Shown: positions 1 to 12,037 of the stretch, in pieces | Layout: each line of letters opens with the position of its first letter | Position numbering within the stretch: position 1 is the first letter of the stretch | From: Chaetoderma sp. LZ-2023a | Taxonomy: Eukaryota; Mollusca; Caudofoveata; Chaetodermatida; Chaetodermatidae | DNA length: 64,000 nt | Assembly (NCBI GenBank): GCA_034401795.1 | Contig: CM067369.1 | Span: forward strand, 190,543,159-190,607,158 | Direction: 5' to 3' | Notes under the pieces: generated by a model | Told to the model about the DNA's origin: nothing | The model's database searches: none | What the model saw: only the letters and a program-made list of their open reading frames with translations | Translations under genes and position numbers: made by a program

Positions 1-368
1 CGGTTTTAGGTATGCCCCGCCCATCTCTAGCTAAGTTCCACCAACACCTCGCTCGCGTTAGGATCAATCGATCACTGAGGTAAGCTGTTCAATATTTTGA
101 AACTAATTTGATTGGGTGCTGTTGCTGCCTAAGGCAGTAACAACGCCCAGTCAAATTAGTCTCAAAATATTAAACAGCATGTTTATTAAATAGCAAAGAA
201 TTACAAAGACATACAATTCATACAACGTGTTGGACTATTTGAGATTTGATGACGGTCTATATGGAACCCTATGTGATGTACTTATTGTGACGTCATCTTA
301 CACGCGCTGGGTTGATTATGACGTCATACGAGGTCAGATGATGGATGGATACTCTGGAAAGGTGAATT
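1..368 (+). mobile_element. Family A MITE-like element, cut by the window edge
   Basis: The window opens inside the left arm (GCCCCGCCCATCTCTAGCTAAG block, then an ATCAATCGATC block). The central palindrome runs about 84-180, and the copy ends with ACTCTGGAAAGGTGAATT at about 351-368. Two TGACGTCA octamers sit in the right arm (288-295, 319-326). There is no coding capacity, so any mobility must have been supplied in trans. Confidence 0.85.
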
Positions 369-611
369 ATTGTATGACTGCGCACAGTCACTAACATGTG
401 TGCCATTCAGGAAACGCGGAAGGTGTAAAAGCATATTAGTGTTTACGGAGCGTTGAGCAGATGAGGCACACCGCGATGCCGAGTCTGACGGACACACATG
501 GGTCTCATTGTAAAGGAGCATTGTAACAGCCGGAAGTGTGACGCTTTCGCAAATTTAATGCAGATGATGATGTCCGATTCTAATCTTGAGAGCGAAAGTG
601 ATCCCGCGTTG

Positions 612-700
612 ATAGCTCCGGATATTGGGCTGGCGCTGGCCCAAATATGGGCCGATACGTCGCGGTATTGGACCCGTACCGTCCCAGTAACCTTCATTAT
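612..700. repeat. Family H short GC-rich fold-back, copy 1
   Basis: A GGGCTGGCGCTGGCCCAAATATGGGCC core is followed by GTATTGGACCCGTACCGTCCCAGTAAC. The same half-palindromic vocabulary (tract of GGGCC, GGTCCAGTA, CCCAGTAAC) recurs at 6462, 14001 and 17722. Confidence 0.5.
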
Positions 701-706
701 CATTAT

Positions 707-1468
707 ATAGCGTGGTTTCTGCTTTACATCAATAACAACACTGAATTCAGATATTTGTTTTCCTCTGAAAATTAGTGTGTGTATCTTGGGTCAAGTTATT
801 TATACATCAGTCCTTCACATGATAATGTTGTGGTGTCAATGTTAGCTAACACAAGTGAAATATGGTTTTCAATCTGACCACCCATATTGATCTATGCAGG
901 TTATGTTACAAATGTACCATTCTTCAGAACAAAATCTATTTTCTGTACCTTCAAGAATATATTTTAATCATCTGCGAGATTTATCTATGGTATCTGAGGA
1001 AAAGGGTGCAACAATTGTTGTTAAATGTAGAGAACATAATGAATTATTGTTCTCATGCAACATGCGATCGATATATTTATTGATTCTGGTGGCATCTACC
1101 TAACCAGAATACATTCATTTGGCTTTCGAAGTCCCGGTTTGGTCATATATCAGCTTAGTCATATACCGGTTTAGTCATGATCCGAGATGCTGGTATAACT
1201 AACCTCTTCTCATGATATCTACACAGATGATCTAACAGGCCACTCATAAACTACGCATGGAAATTCAAGCTTTTTATCACCCCGTCAAGGAAAGATACTC
1301 AGGCTTTAGCTCTAATGTCGATACCGTTCTACAGCTTATGATGGCTGTCATGATTTACCTTTCAACCAATCAGAATACACATATCGGGTCTGCTTCGGTA
1401 TCTGTGCACAGGCATATAGGTACCATCAGATATAGTTAGACAATGTGGTATAAAAGCAATCATACATG
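707..1468. other. Non-coding stretch, no gene seen
   Basis: AT-rich sequence with only short unsupported reading frames. A small triple repeat of TTAGTCATATA-like units lies around 1138-1185. Confidence 0.6.
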
Positions 1469-1520
1469 TCGAATGTTTTGAAACTAATTTGACTGGAAGT
1501 TGTTGCTGCCTTAGATGAGG
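1469..1520 (+). mobile_element. Family A half-palindrome fragment
   Basis: GAATGTTTTGAAACTAATTTGACTGGAAGTTGTTGCTGCC is the left half of the family A core. The matching right half is missing. Confidence 0.6.
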
Positions 1521-2150
1521 TGTACATAATAAAGAATGTAATGCATTTACACGTACATGGTCTCACACACTATTGCTAGAGGAGACAAAATGGTGGGGAT
1601 CGCTGTTCAACATTTATCGATATTACAAAGTAAATAGTTGCAATACAGATAAGGGAATGTGACAGAATATGAATGATATGGAATCTATAAACTATAATAT
1701 ATCGGTACAATACAACATTGTAGATTGGATTAGCATCCCTTTAATATTATCTTAAAGTTGGACGCTAACCGTATTCTAAAGAAACGAATTAGTATCTAAA
1801 CCCAGAAACACAAATTTAGACACCATGTTCATCTTGCTTTGCCATCTCGAAGCGTCCGCATACTGGTTTAGATGTATGTGCGGCCAACTTGAATTAATGA
1901 ACTTTAAGTCATTAAATATGCTAAAATGTGTGTCTGTTAAATTGATTTTAAATGTCACCGTCCAAAATTGCGTACTACATACATGCACGCATGCGCATTT
2001 ATGTACACGCAATCGCCAATAATGGAATCAAATCAGTCACGCAAGTATCTGTCGTCATAACCGAATACGAACACGAATCATAAAGGCGCAGGGGCCTAGT
2101 CCATTCACGAAGCTCGAAAATCCGTTCCAAAATTGTACGAATTGTCTTTG
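1521..2150. other. Non-coding stretch
   Basis: AT-rich. Only a faint A-like piece (GCTGTTCAACATTTATCG near 1602) can be recognised; no supported reading frame. Confidence 0.5.
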
Positions 2151-2346
2151 ATTCGGTTGAATATTTTGAAACTAATTTTACTGGGAAATTCGACAGCTTG
2201 TAAATGCATAGTTGCCTTGAAATTTGAATTCTGTGAATTCATGTTTCAACGATTCAAATCTGTTCCAACACTAGCCCAAAATGGACGGAGTATAGCTAGA
2301 AGTGGACGGGGCAAAGCTAGAAATGAGCAGTGCGTAGTTAGAAATG
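2151..2346. mobile_element. Scrambled family A remnant with a triplicated end motif
   Basis: A half core (GTTGAATATTTTGAAACTAATTTTACTGGG at about 2156) is followed at 2280-2346 by three roughly 22-bp tandem variants of the reversed A left end (ATGGACGG.GTATAGCTAGAA). Confidence 0.5.
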
Positions 2347-2405
2347 GACCCCTCTATCCGGTAAAAAGTAACTATTTTGCATGTTCATGTTTCCATTCCT
2401 TTTCT

Positions 2406-2407
2406 AG

Positions 2408-2450
<43 letters not shown>

Positions 2451-2476
2451 CGTCATTGTCGTTGCTGCTGCTGCTA

Positions 2477-2507
<31 letters not shown>

Positions 2508-2600
2508 TGTTGCTGCCGCTGCTGTTGCTGCTGTTGCTGCTGCTGCTGTTGCTGCTGCTGCTGATGCTGCTGCTGATGCTGCTGCTGATGCTGATGCCGC
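2406..2600. repeat. (TTG)n/(TGC)n trinucleotide tract
   Basis: About 195 bp of TTG units passing into interrupted TGC units. It is open in several frames on both strands (poly-Cys, poly-Leu, poly-Ala, poly-Thr), which reflects the triplet period and is not evidence of coding. It leads directly into family F. Confidence 0.95.
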
Positions 2601-3122
2601 AGCTGTTGTTCCTAAGACACGTTTAAATAACTCAAGTTGTTTTTGAAGCATCTTCGCCAAATTTGGGGGAAGGTATGCCTGTGGGGTCCCGAACAGGTCT
2701 GCCAAACCTGTGGTCTAAAACTAAAGGGCAAACAGCTTTCACCAACAGTTTTCTAAATAGACATTGTACGCAGTCTTCAATAGTTCTGGTTCTACCAGTG
2801 CAATCCTCTCCAAACTTGGGTGGAAACTTGCCCATGTGGTTCCGAAAACGTATGCCAATTTGGCTAAAGGCTAAAACACAACAGCAGCAGTTTCAGCAAC
2901 ATTGTTTTCAAAATAGACATTTTAAAGTTATTTTTCAATAACTCTAATGGAGCGATCGTTTCCGAACTTGGGTTGATGTGTGCCTGTTGGATCCCGAAGA
3001 CGTATACCAACTTTACTGTCACCATTGTTTCCAAAATAGACACTATTGACGTTACGGTGGTTCGACTGAAAAATATATCAGCGACTCGGACTCGGGTATT
3101 GGACAAATGTGTCCTTGTTATA
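2601..3122 (+). repeat. Family F array, copy 1 (three ~155-bp units)
   Basis: Units start near 2648, 2806 and 2958, each with a CCAAAYTTGGG..G block followed about 25 bp later by a TCCCGAAGACG-type block, then CAACAGCAGC and TTCAGCAACATTGTTTTC. The array ends in AAAAATATATCAGCGAC and GGGTATTGGACAAATGTGTCC. The same order occurs at 18960-19520, again straight after a trinucleotide tract. Confidence 0.8.
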
Positions 3123-3181
3123 TTTTCCGCTATGTAATAATTCAGTCCATTCCGCCTATTTATCTACATTTTAATAATTCA

Positions 3182-3521
3182 ATTGAGGATCCAGTTTTAG
3201 CTATTCCCCGCTCATCTCTAGCTAAGCTCCACCCACGCGTTGCCCGTATTGTGATCGATCGATCCCTGCACTATCTGAATCTCAATTGCCACAAAACTAT
3301 ACAGGTACGCTGTTGAGTATTTTAAAACTAATTTGACTGGGCGCTGTTGCTGCCTATGGCAGCATCAGCGCCCAGTCAAATTAGTTTCACAATATTCAAC
3401 AACATGTTTATTAAATAGTAAAGACATGGCATTCATGATGTAATTGATTATGACGTCAGCCTACATGTCCCGTTGTTGATTATGGCGTCATATGATTGGC
3501 TGAGAAACTGGAATCCTCCAC
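3182..3521 (+). mobile_element. Family A element, near complete, GGAGGATTCC ends
   Basis: Left end ATTGAGGATCCAG and right end CTGGAATCCTCCA are inverted copies. The GATCGATCGATCC block precedes a palindrome at 3309-3404. A TGACGTCA octamer lies at 3451-3458. No convincing target-site duplication is visible. Confidence 0.9.
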
Positions 3522-3756
3522 CGCCGTGATAACCTGGCTGGCTACATGTCAGAGTTTCGATCACCGGAATTTTTTGTTACAAATAGTCACGAAAATTATA
3601 TAAATTGCACTCTATATGAAATTAGGTTAAAAGCTTGAAGCTCATAAGAATTGAAAGATAACTGCCATGTATACAGGCATATTGACGTCGTCATAAGAGG
3701 CAAGCGTATACGTGCAAAATGGTGCCTGGAAAATAAAAAATTCGACAAAAAACACA

Positions 3757-4225
3757 ATGGTGGTGGTGGTGGTGATGGTGGTGGTGGCCGTTGTGGTAGT
3801 TGTGTTTGTGGTTGTGGTCGTGGTGGTGGTGGTGGTGGTGGTGGTGGTGGTGGTGGTGGTGGTGGTGGTGGTGGTGGTGGTGGTGGTGATGGTGGTGCTG
3901 GTGGTGGTGCTGGTGGTGGTAGTAGTGGTAGTAGTGGTAGTAGTGGTAGTAGTGGTGGTAATGGTGGTTGTGGTAGTGCTGGTGGTAGTGGTGGTGGTTT
4001 TGCTGGTGGTGGTGGTGGTTCCGGTGCTGGTGTTGGTGGTCATGCTGCTGGTGGTGGTGCTGCCGGTGCTGGCGGTCCTTGTCATGGTGGCACTGGTGGT
4101 GGTGGTTGTGGTGGTAGTGTTGGTGGTGGTGGTGGTGGTGGTGGTGGTGTTGGTGGTGGTGGTGGTGGTGATGGTGATGGTGGTGGTGGTTCTGGCGGCG
4201 GCGGTGGGGATGGCGGTGGTGGCGA
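3757..4225. repeat. (GGT)n compound trinucleotide array
   Basis: About 470 bp of GGT with GAT, GCT, AGT and GTT interruptions. It yields frames over 180 codons long on both strands (poly-Gly, poly-Val, poly-Thr, poly-His), which is expected of a triplet array and is not evidence for a protein. Confidence 0.95.
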
Positions 4226-4232
4226 AGCATTT

Positions 4233-4742
4233 GCTGCGTTGCAAGAAAGACTAAACATTTGACACAAACGTCCACCGATAGACCTACTTATACGAGTTGT
4301 GAGTCACAAGAAAAAGCGACAGCATTCTTGTTCTCGGTTAGATTTATCAGGACATTAATCTTGTTGAAAAACATTCTAATTTTAATGTTGCAAATCTGTG
4401 TAGTGCTGCTTATGATATCTTGAATATTCTGTCATCAGTTCCATAAGGTGGACTGCATCTTAGTCGTGACCCGTACTCGGCATCTCTATTAACACGACTA
4501 GGGATCCGCAGAGCTATTGGTCATCTCCTGTCCGGGAGAGGGTGGGTAGGATAAAACAATTACTTAGTCAGTCTCAGAAATGAAACGAAGATATCATTGG
4601 TATTCTAGATGCTTGAAACAACTAATCTATTATTAGAAATTCTTCATTTTGTCGATTCTGTAATGGCTCGGTCAGTCGTGGCTGTCGTCCATTTATGATA
4701 GCATCTCCATTTATCCAATACCCTTTGAAATTAAGTAATTTT
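4233..4742. other. Non-coding stretch
   Basis: No repeat or reading frame that I can support. Confidence 0.5.
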
Positions 4743-4862
4743 ACAGGTAGGTTGTTGAATATTTTAAAACTAATTTGGCGGGAATCTGTTGCTGCCATGG
4801 ACAGCAACAGCTCCCAGTCGAATTAGCTTCAAAATATTCAAAAGCAAATTTCTTAAATTCTA
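4743..4862 (+). mobile_element. Family A core-only copy
   Basis: The palindrome (about 4751-4846) is retained with altered inner arms, GGGAATCTGTTGCTG against CAGCAACAGCTCCC. The long left arm and the ends are not recognisable. Confidence 0.75.
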
Positions 4863-6461
4863 AATCAATTTTCAAAATTGTTCTGCCAGTTTCAATGGGT
4901 TAACTCTGCCAGGAGCCCGACACGCTATTCTTTTAGCGAATTAAGCAGTCAGATGACCTGATACACACTTCGCTAATGTTTTGTCAATTGTATCTATGGC
5001 GGGCGGTGACTGACTCATGTGTCTATCTACCGTAATGCTACGCTTATCCAGCCGCGGCTGAAACTTGATTAAGAGTCAGAGAAATACGTTACCATTCGTC
5101 AGAATCACACTAGAACACCGCAGTCAATATTCGGGCCACACCGTCCCATCGGAGTAGCTAAATAATGGATGACCATTCCAGTCTCCCGTCTAACTGAACA
5201 GCTCCAGAATCCCAAGTAATGGATCTATATTGAACCCAATAGACTAGTCGCATGCCGTAGTCATATTCAACGGGGAAAACGAACTTTTAACAAATGTCAT
5301 ACGGATTCGTCTTGGACGGCCCACAGAGAGTTCAAATTGTATTTGTATTCTGTCCAGCTGACGTCGACCCGAGCGAGAGGTTCATTATCATGGCAAGCGT
5401 CGTACACAATTGTCTGATTGGATACGCGTTCTCAGAGTGCCACATATTGCCGGAATTATCATATGTCCTTTATGACAGGAAAAGACGGAGATAAAATAAA
5501 GCAACAGCATAAATAAAAACTAAGAAAAAGGTAGCTTTCGTTCGATAATATAGCGACAAATATATATGTATTCTGTATAAATGCCAACTTGATGGTGATA
5601 AATTTAAGTGGATTTCTAAACCAGACAATGGAAGGATGGCCTAATGTTTTAACAATTCTCAGAACGCACATCGCATAGGGACTGAGGAATGTAGGCATTT
5701 TAGCTAGTTTACACCGCAGGCGATATTTCCAGACAATTAGCGGAGTGGACGCGGTTGCGAACACCTGCCTGCGTTTGTAGCTTGACGACCTGTTTGTGTC
5801 TGACACATAGACAATGCCTCGTAGACAAACTCGTTACTATGTAAGAGCTGCAAATGGCGAACTACAGATGACAAGCTGATAACGTATGCTACACATATTG
5901 GTCTTGTCGCAAATAATGCCTGGACAATCGTCTGACTACATATGCTTCTACAAACAAATAAATAGTTAGCTCGCTAGCTAGATAGTAGCAAGACAGATCG
6001 ACGGGCTGGCATGCGGCCGGGCTGGCGGGCGGACGGGCAGGTGGAGGGTGGGCGAGCAGGTGGGAAGGGAAGTCGGGTGGTCAGGCGCGGGCGGCCGTCC
6101 GGGGACCTGGGCGTCCATCCGGGCGTACGGGTAGATTGACGGAATATGGACAGACATGGACATGCACTTGTCAATTCACAGTGCGGTTCATATATACAGG
6201 CTCCGTACCTGTTCTCGTGGCATAAGAATTGAATTGATATAATTTATTATATGGATTAATCATTTATCTTTTGCAATGCTATTTAAGCGTTGCCATTCCT
6301 TGCATTTGATCGAAAAAAGTCTGTCATCCATCTTCGGGCTGCGCTCGGTGTATCGTTTACGCAGAACCACGAATGAGCTCGAAGATGAGACTGGGCTCCG
6401 ATTGAGCTAATATTTCTCAACCGTGACCTGCGGTAAACATAGAATGTACCCTGATACCGCA
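4863..6461. other. Non-coding stretch with a GC-rich patch
   Basis: No supported gene. A G-rich CGGGCTGGCGGGCGGACGGG-type patch lies at about 5998-6135. A 115-codon minus-strand frame at 5459-5806 has no motif I recognise. Confidence 0.5.
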
Positions 6462-6537
6462 AGTTACTGGGCGCTACTTGAAGAATAACTGGAGATATTG
6501 GTTGGATAGTGGTCCAGTACCTGCCCAGTAACCGGCT
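6462..6537. repeat. Family H short GC-rich fold-back, copy 2
   Basis: AGTTACTGGGCGC at the left and GGTCCAGTACCTGCCCAGTA at the right are inverted halves. Confidence 0.5.
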
Positions 6538-6631
6538 TTATCGTGGTATGGACATAATTATAATACGGGTTATATTAAAAGCCCTGTTGAAATTGTGATC
6601 TGTTTGTCACGAGCCATATTATATAACAGTA

Positions 6632-7020
6632 ATAATGGTGGTGCAGCCAATTTTTACCTAAGCTCCACCCACACTTCGCCCGTATCGGGATCGATCGATC
6701 CCTGAACTCGCTGACTATTAATTTCCAGAAAAACTATACAGGTAAGTTGTTGAATGTTTTGAACCTAATTTAACGGGGCGCTGTTGCTGCCTATGGCAGG
6801 AACAGCCCTCAGTCAAATTAGTTTCAAAATATTCAACAGTATATTTATTAAATAGTAAAGACATACAATTCGTAAAACAACTCTTAGTCCGTCATCAAGT
6901 AGGCGGGCATGACGAACTTAGCAATGCCATTCATGGCGTAATTGATTATGACGTCACCCTACTCGTCATGTGGTTGGTTATGACGTCATATGATTGGTGA
7001 ATAAACTGGAATCATCCATT
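6632..7020 (+). mobile_element. Family A element
   Basis: Block order is intact: CTAAGCTCCACCCACACTTCGCCCG, GGATCGATCGATCC, palindrome 6745-6838, right arm with TGACGTCA at 6949 and 6981, and the end ACTGGAATCATCCATT. The left end is degraded. Confidence 0.85.
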
Positions 7021-7128
7021 ATCGAACATTATTTGTCTACCTTGATCTATATGCAATAATAATAATGTTACACATCCACAAGATAGAAACGAGAAAAGTG
7101 CCATGTTGTAGACCTATACAAAATAGGC

Positions 7129-7211
7129 CTCTGTTGAATATTTTCAAATAATTTAACTGGAGACCGTTCCAGCAACGTCTTCCATTCAGATTAGTTTTTG
7201 TAGAATATTGT
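7129..7211. mobile_element. Family A core-only copy
   Basis: CTGTTGAATATTTTCAAATAATTTAACTGG is opposed by CCATTCAGATTAGTTTTTGTAGAATATTG; the inner stem is eroded. Confidence 0.55.
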
Positions 7212-7320
7212 CTGGCTTGGATGTGCGACTTTAATGGAAATGGCGATAATAACGATTAAGTTTGACCCTTTTTTTAGATAAATTTGGTCAATAATATCAA
7301 AGTAATTGCTTGTTGAATGG

Positions 7321-7625
7321 CAATTCACCTTTCCAGAGTATCCATCCATCATCTGACCTCGTATGCCGTCATAATCAGCTCAGCGCATTTATGATGACGC
7401 CATAATCATTACGTCACAAAGGGTTCCATATAGACCGTCACCAAATCTCAAGCAGCAACAGCGCCCAGTCAACTTAGTTTCAAAATATTCAACAGCTTAC
7501 CTGTGTAGTTTTTTGGAAATTAGTAGTCGGGGTGTTCAGAAATCGATCGATCCCAACACGAACGCGGTGTGGGTGGAGCTTAGCTAGAGATGAGCGGGGC
7601 ATAGTTAAAACTGGAAAGGTCCATT
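7321..7625 (-). mobile_element. Family A element, one palindrome arm deleted
   Basis: Both ends are of the AATGGACCTTTCCAG type (AATTCACCTTTCCAG and CTGGAAAGGTCCATT). The element lacks one half of the central stem: the right arm joins straight to CAGCAACAGCGCCCAGTC at about 7452. Confidence 0.9.
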
Positions 7626-7787
7626 GCAAGCCAAGACAAAACAATTTTTAACATTTAACATTTATATTTTCCAGTGGTAAACTTTCAAGAATAGTTTTTT
7701 GGGCGCCTTCGCCATGAAGGGTTTAAGAGAGCTTTGTTGGCTTTGAGATACTGGACGCAATGAAAGCATATCTCATGCTTTAACAAT

Positions 7788-8208
7788 AGGGAGATCCATT
7801 TCCAACGATGCTTCGTCCTTTTCTAGCTAGGATCCGCCCACTTTCACGCGTATTGGAATCAATTTGAAACTTTGAAACCGGAATTTCCAGAAAATGTAGA
7901 TTTAAAGTTAACTATACAGTTATGCTGTTGAATATTTTGAAAATAATGTTACTGGGGTAGTTGTTGCCTAAGGAAGCAAGAGCATCCAATTAGATTAGCT
8001 TCAAACTATTCAAATGAATGTTTATTAAGTTGTAGAGTCAGCAAAAACATACAATTCGTGCCCTTTAGTGACAAACGGTTCGAGCTTTATCACTGAGTGC
8101 CTACGTCATTATGATGGCAGCGTCAGCTAACTATTGAATCACTTGATTCTGACGTCATATATTTGGGTAATAGGTTTTATCCTACCATTCCCTTTGAGGT
8201 GACAGTCC
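7788..8208 (+). mobile_element. Diverged family A element
   Basis: Left arm with CTAGCTAGGATCCGCCCAC, palindrome about 7923-8013, the TGTTTATTAAG motif, and CTGACGTCATATATTTGGG near the right end. It is older or from a distinct subfamily, with extra sequence between the left block and the palindrome. A similar layout is seen at 57815. Confidence 0.7.
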
Positions 8209-8514
8209 TATCTCTTTTACCAGCACCATCACACATTGCGTTTGAAATCAGATTCACCACTAGCATGCTGCTATTTTTATCTATAAATTCTATATAAAAA
8301 AGGATATCACCACTATATACTGTCGCAACCGGACGGGCAGAGTGACCTATCCTAGTTTCTAGTCACAAACGAACAGAATTCGAATGACACAAAACAAGAA
8401 ATCTATTTATCTTCGTTAGACTGTACTAGAAATGTCCAGGGCATACTATCGTAATACGCAAGAAATAGACTAGTCTTTCCAAATAGCAGAGACCTTGGAA
8501 TTATAATCCAAGAG
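8209..8514. other. Non-coding stretch
   Basis: No feature seen. Confidence 0.5.
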
Positions 8515-8870
8515 CTAGGTGTGTTTTATTTGACACAGAAGGTACACAAGTGTTGCCATTCCGGTATGGTCCAGGTACCTTACCTTACCATAGAAAATAC
8601 ATTATTATGTGTGTTGAGCGGTAGGTGATTTAATGGGCGCCACTCAACGTAACCCCAGCTGGGTTTTATTTAACATGGAGACTAGAATACCAAATAATAT
8701 GCCGAGTGGCAGGATGATCCACACGGATTACAAATTTCTGGTCTGCAGGTCCCTTAAGGACAATATTAATTAGTGTTAATTTGTCGTGTGAGCTGTAAAG
8801 CCAAGGTTCCGTTAATCAACAAATACTACCTTAAGAAAAAAATTTGTGCCAGTGAGGTCACTTTAGAAGA
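8515..8870 (-). repeat. Family G dispersed repeat, copy 1
   Basis: GTGTTTTATTTGACACAGA, CCGGTATGGTCCAGGTA and the later TAAAACC..CATGGAGAC blocks reappear in reverse complement at 13400-13695 (GTCCGTGTCAAATAAAGGG, ACCTGGACCGTGCCGG). Confidence 0.6.
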
Positions 8871-9589
8871 GGTCAAAATGCCGATTTACACTGAATAAGC
8901 TTTTAACAAAGCTTATTTGACATATAAGATACAAAAGTAAAACTAGATTCAAGATGAAGAGATTGGCCCCCTCATTAGTAACAAAGAAGTTTGTGAAACA
9001 ATTTGAGATGTGCGGGTGGGGGTGGGGTGGGGTGGGGGAGGGAGGGGACACTTTGCGTAAGAACATAACAATTCAGTCTTGATCTGATTGGAAAGTAGCA
9101 CGGAAACTACAGTACACTCTCGATCGATAATATCTGGGTAATTAAACAGGCATTAAAATCAAGCATAAACCGCTGGACTGCATACAAACCAATACATGCA
9201 CCCTCCAACGGATTCCTAGTGTTTAGAATGTGAAAAAAGAAGTGGAAATTGCTTGTAGTGCCTTGTCGTCATGCAAGCGTAACACACCTTGCATCTGGAA
9301 TTTGGAATTAAGAGTCACTGTTCGTCATCTTAATCGGATTTCAAAATATCCTCTTCATCGGAGAAGGAGGGTTCAATATTGTCACTATACTCTGTAGCAG
9401 TCCCACCCTTAAACGAAATGGAAGCGGCCTGTACATTTTGGCAACAAGTGATGCAACCTCTGATTTTTTTGACAGACTCGGATTTTGAATTCACATGATG
9501 GTATCATGGTTACATGGATGGCCAGAGTTTCTAAAGATGATTCGTCGCTGTCGCCTTTGGTGCATCTGATTTCTAAAACATGTAGCAGT
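8871..9589. other. Non-coding stretch, short G-rich run
   Basis: A G-rich run lies at about 9013-9050. The region may hold the eroded 3' end of the family X copy, but no motif is readable. Confidence 0.4.
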
Positions 9590-9823
9590 TTGCATTGAGT
9601 GAAATTATTTGAAAATCATTGGTTTGACTTAGGCCATACGTTCTCGCAGTGGATGCCATGCTTGCTTTCACTGAATCCCATCCAAAGTGTCCGTTGCCAT
9701 CGTTACAAATATATCGTGAGCATGCTGATATCATCTAGAAATTTATTAAGGGCCGTTCCTCCCTTTTTAAGAGAGCAGATTTCCAATCTGATCCCGTAAA
9801 GGCGTGGAAGCCATGCACTTTGC

Positions 9824-10190
9824 TAATGGATGATTCCAATTTAACCATAAATCAAATGACGTCATAATAAACTGCATAACGTGTAGGATAGCGTCATAAT
9901 TAATTACGTCTTGGATGAGGTAAATCAATTCGTCATAAATTCTAAGCGCTGATATACGAATTGTATTTAATACACATGCTGTTGAATATTTTGAAACAAA
10001 TTTAGCTGGCCGCTGTTGGTGCCATAGGCACCCAGTCAAATTAGCTTTTTAATATTCAGCAGCTTACCTGTATAGTTTTATAGAAATAGATAGTCAGTCC
10101 AGGCATCGATCAACCCTAATACGCCCGAAGAGTGGGTGTAGCTTATCTAAAGATAGATAGGCCATATAGCTAAAACTGGAACCCAACATT
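9824..10190 (-). mobile_element. Family A element inside the family X pseudogene
   Basis: Ends AATGGATGATTCCA and TGGAACCCAACATT, palindrome 9978-10063, TGACGTCA at about 9858. It sits between the degenerate EEADTR-like block and the HAFTG block of family X. The sequence that normally separates those blocks is missing. Confidence 0.85.
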
Positions 10191-12037
10191 ACCGTGATGT
10201 GTATGAATTCTATGCCGATGTAACAGTATCCATCCACACAGACGCGTTGAACTCCCTTCAGCTGATACTATAACTGCTATGTTCTCGGCATTTTCGCTGT
10301 CAATGTGATTATCATGGGTCACAATGAAAGTGTTAGGTTCATTATCCGTATGATTGCTTTTCAATGCATCTATTTCTTTTTTCATGACTTTCCCATCTTT
10401 CTCTTAGATAAGGTAGCACGCTCCAAGCGGCAATAGATACACAGGCCAATTATATTAGCATAATGTTGAGCCTACCATTCTATATGTGAGGTATTCTGAT
10501 ATCTGCTTTTTGTAAGGGGCTGACTCTAGACCATCCAGGGTATTTCTTAGTCAGTATTTCTTAGTTCCAGGTATGGAGTATTCTTCTCTTTTGCCTCTGT
10601 CGTCCATGCCTCCAGAAAAGAGACCAGTGACTTGTCTTAAAATGTCGAACAAGGCTCCATAGGTTTCTGAAATGTTGGATGGAAGAAAATGTATCAGGAA
10701 TGTAACATAAATAAACAAGACATGCATGGACTGAGCTTGGTGTGATTTGCTCTCTAATATCTTCAGAATGCCACTATTTTTTATCTTGGCCATACAATGA
10801 TCTGTACAGCACAGTGCATACAGTCACTGCTTATGAAAAGATACATATATGTTCCAAATCAAGTTTTCTCTGCCATGCATATACAAGTGAAGCAACAAGT
10901 TTGTCTCTATTATGCTTATTTAATGTGCCATTTCCATTGCGGGTTCTAAGCTTATGCCCTTTGCTTGGACATTCAATCTGATTCTGATCTTCAATGCTGG
11001 CTTTAACAAATCCCGTGTACCTTGCTTGTCTTTCTCCCAGATGACCATCACATATGTCGTGAGGAAATATGGCTGCATTCCCAGTGCTGATGTTGTTCAG
11101 CATATGCATACGTCACTGCACTTAATTGGATGGCATGAATCTTTTATCTGGTTTGCAAACTAATCTAATTGCTTTTGTCTCTTCTCTTGCGGATTGGGTG
11201 GAGTTCAGGTATGATGTGTTCCGTCTGAGATAGTCAAGTCATTGCTATTGCCTTTGATATAATTCCTAATCTGGTGGATTTACTTAAAGTTGCGTTCTAT
11301 GGATGATATGTGTGTTCATCTGGATGCGGAATCTGTTTTTGCTGTATATTCTAGTATAACATCTAGTGAATATCTCCACAATCCTTTAACCGGGAGGGCA
11401 CTGCGTTCCAATATATAATATAGTCGCAGGTCAATACTGTCTATGTTTACCATGGTGTGTGGCCAAGAGGAATTGCATGAGTTAAGGTGGAAGTCGGTGT
11501 AAATTATCCAGAATTCAGCCGTTGGACCATGCTTCACTGATCGGATTTGGTCGGCATGCTCCGTGTACCATGCGACGCACTGTGTGAACACAGACGATGA
11601 TTATATTCGGATCCATGTCTGCTCATCGCATTTTGTTTTTTAAGTTTGAAAGCAAATCTTCAATTTAATCACTGCCGTCGAATGCTTAGAAGTGGAGCAA
11701 TTCAAATGCCATCGTCAGTGTTTTATCATTTGAATGGGATCCATTAGATACGATATCTGTGTCTCTCAGTATTTCTGGACAATCAAATGCATCGATCAAT
11801 TTCCCTATGACCTCGAAGAAAGACATTTCTATTGAGACTGCAGGTGACACCACCATACTGCTGACCACTTTCTCGTGCACATTCTCTTTGCTGGTCCTAT
11901 ATAATAGGAAGCATAGTCTCGGTCAGTTCATAAAAATTGCCAAATGCCAAACCCAATACCCTATCGAGAAATGTTCCATCTGGACAGGTCTGCTCTGTAC
12001 TCTGAATACCATCTCCCAGGGATACCCCAAATACCTC

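Noticed and set aside
3651..4262. Open frames of about 180-200 codons on both strands
   Set aside because: They arise wholly from the GGT triplet array and are mono-residue peptides in every frame.
5459..5806. 115-codon minus-strand frame
   Set aside because: No motif, no family resemblance, and no adjoining features; length is within chance for AT-rich non-coding DNA.
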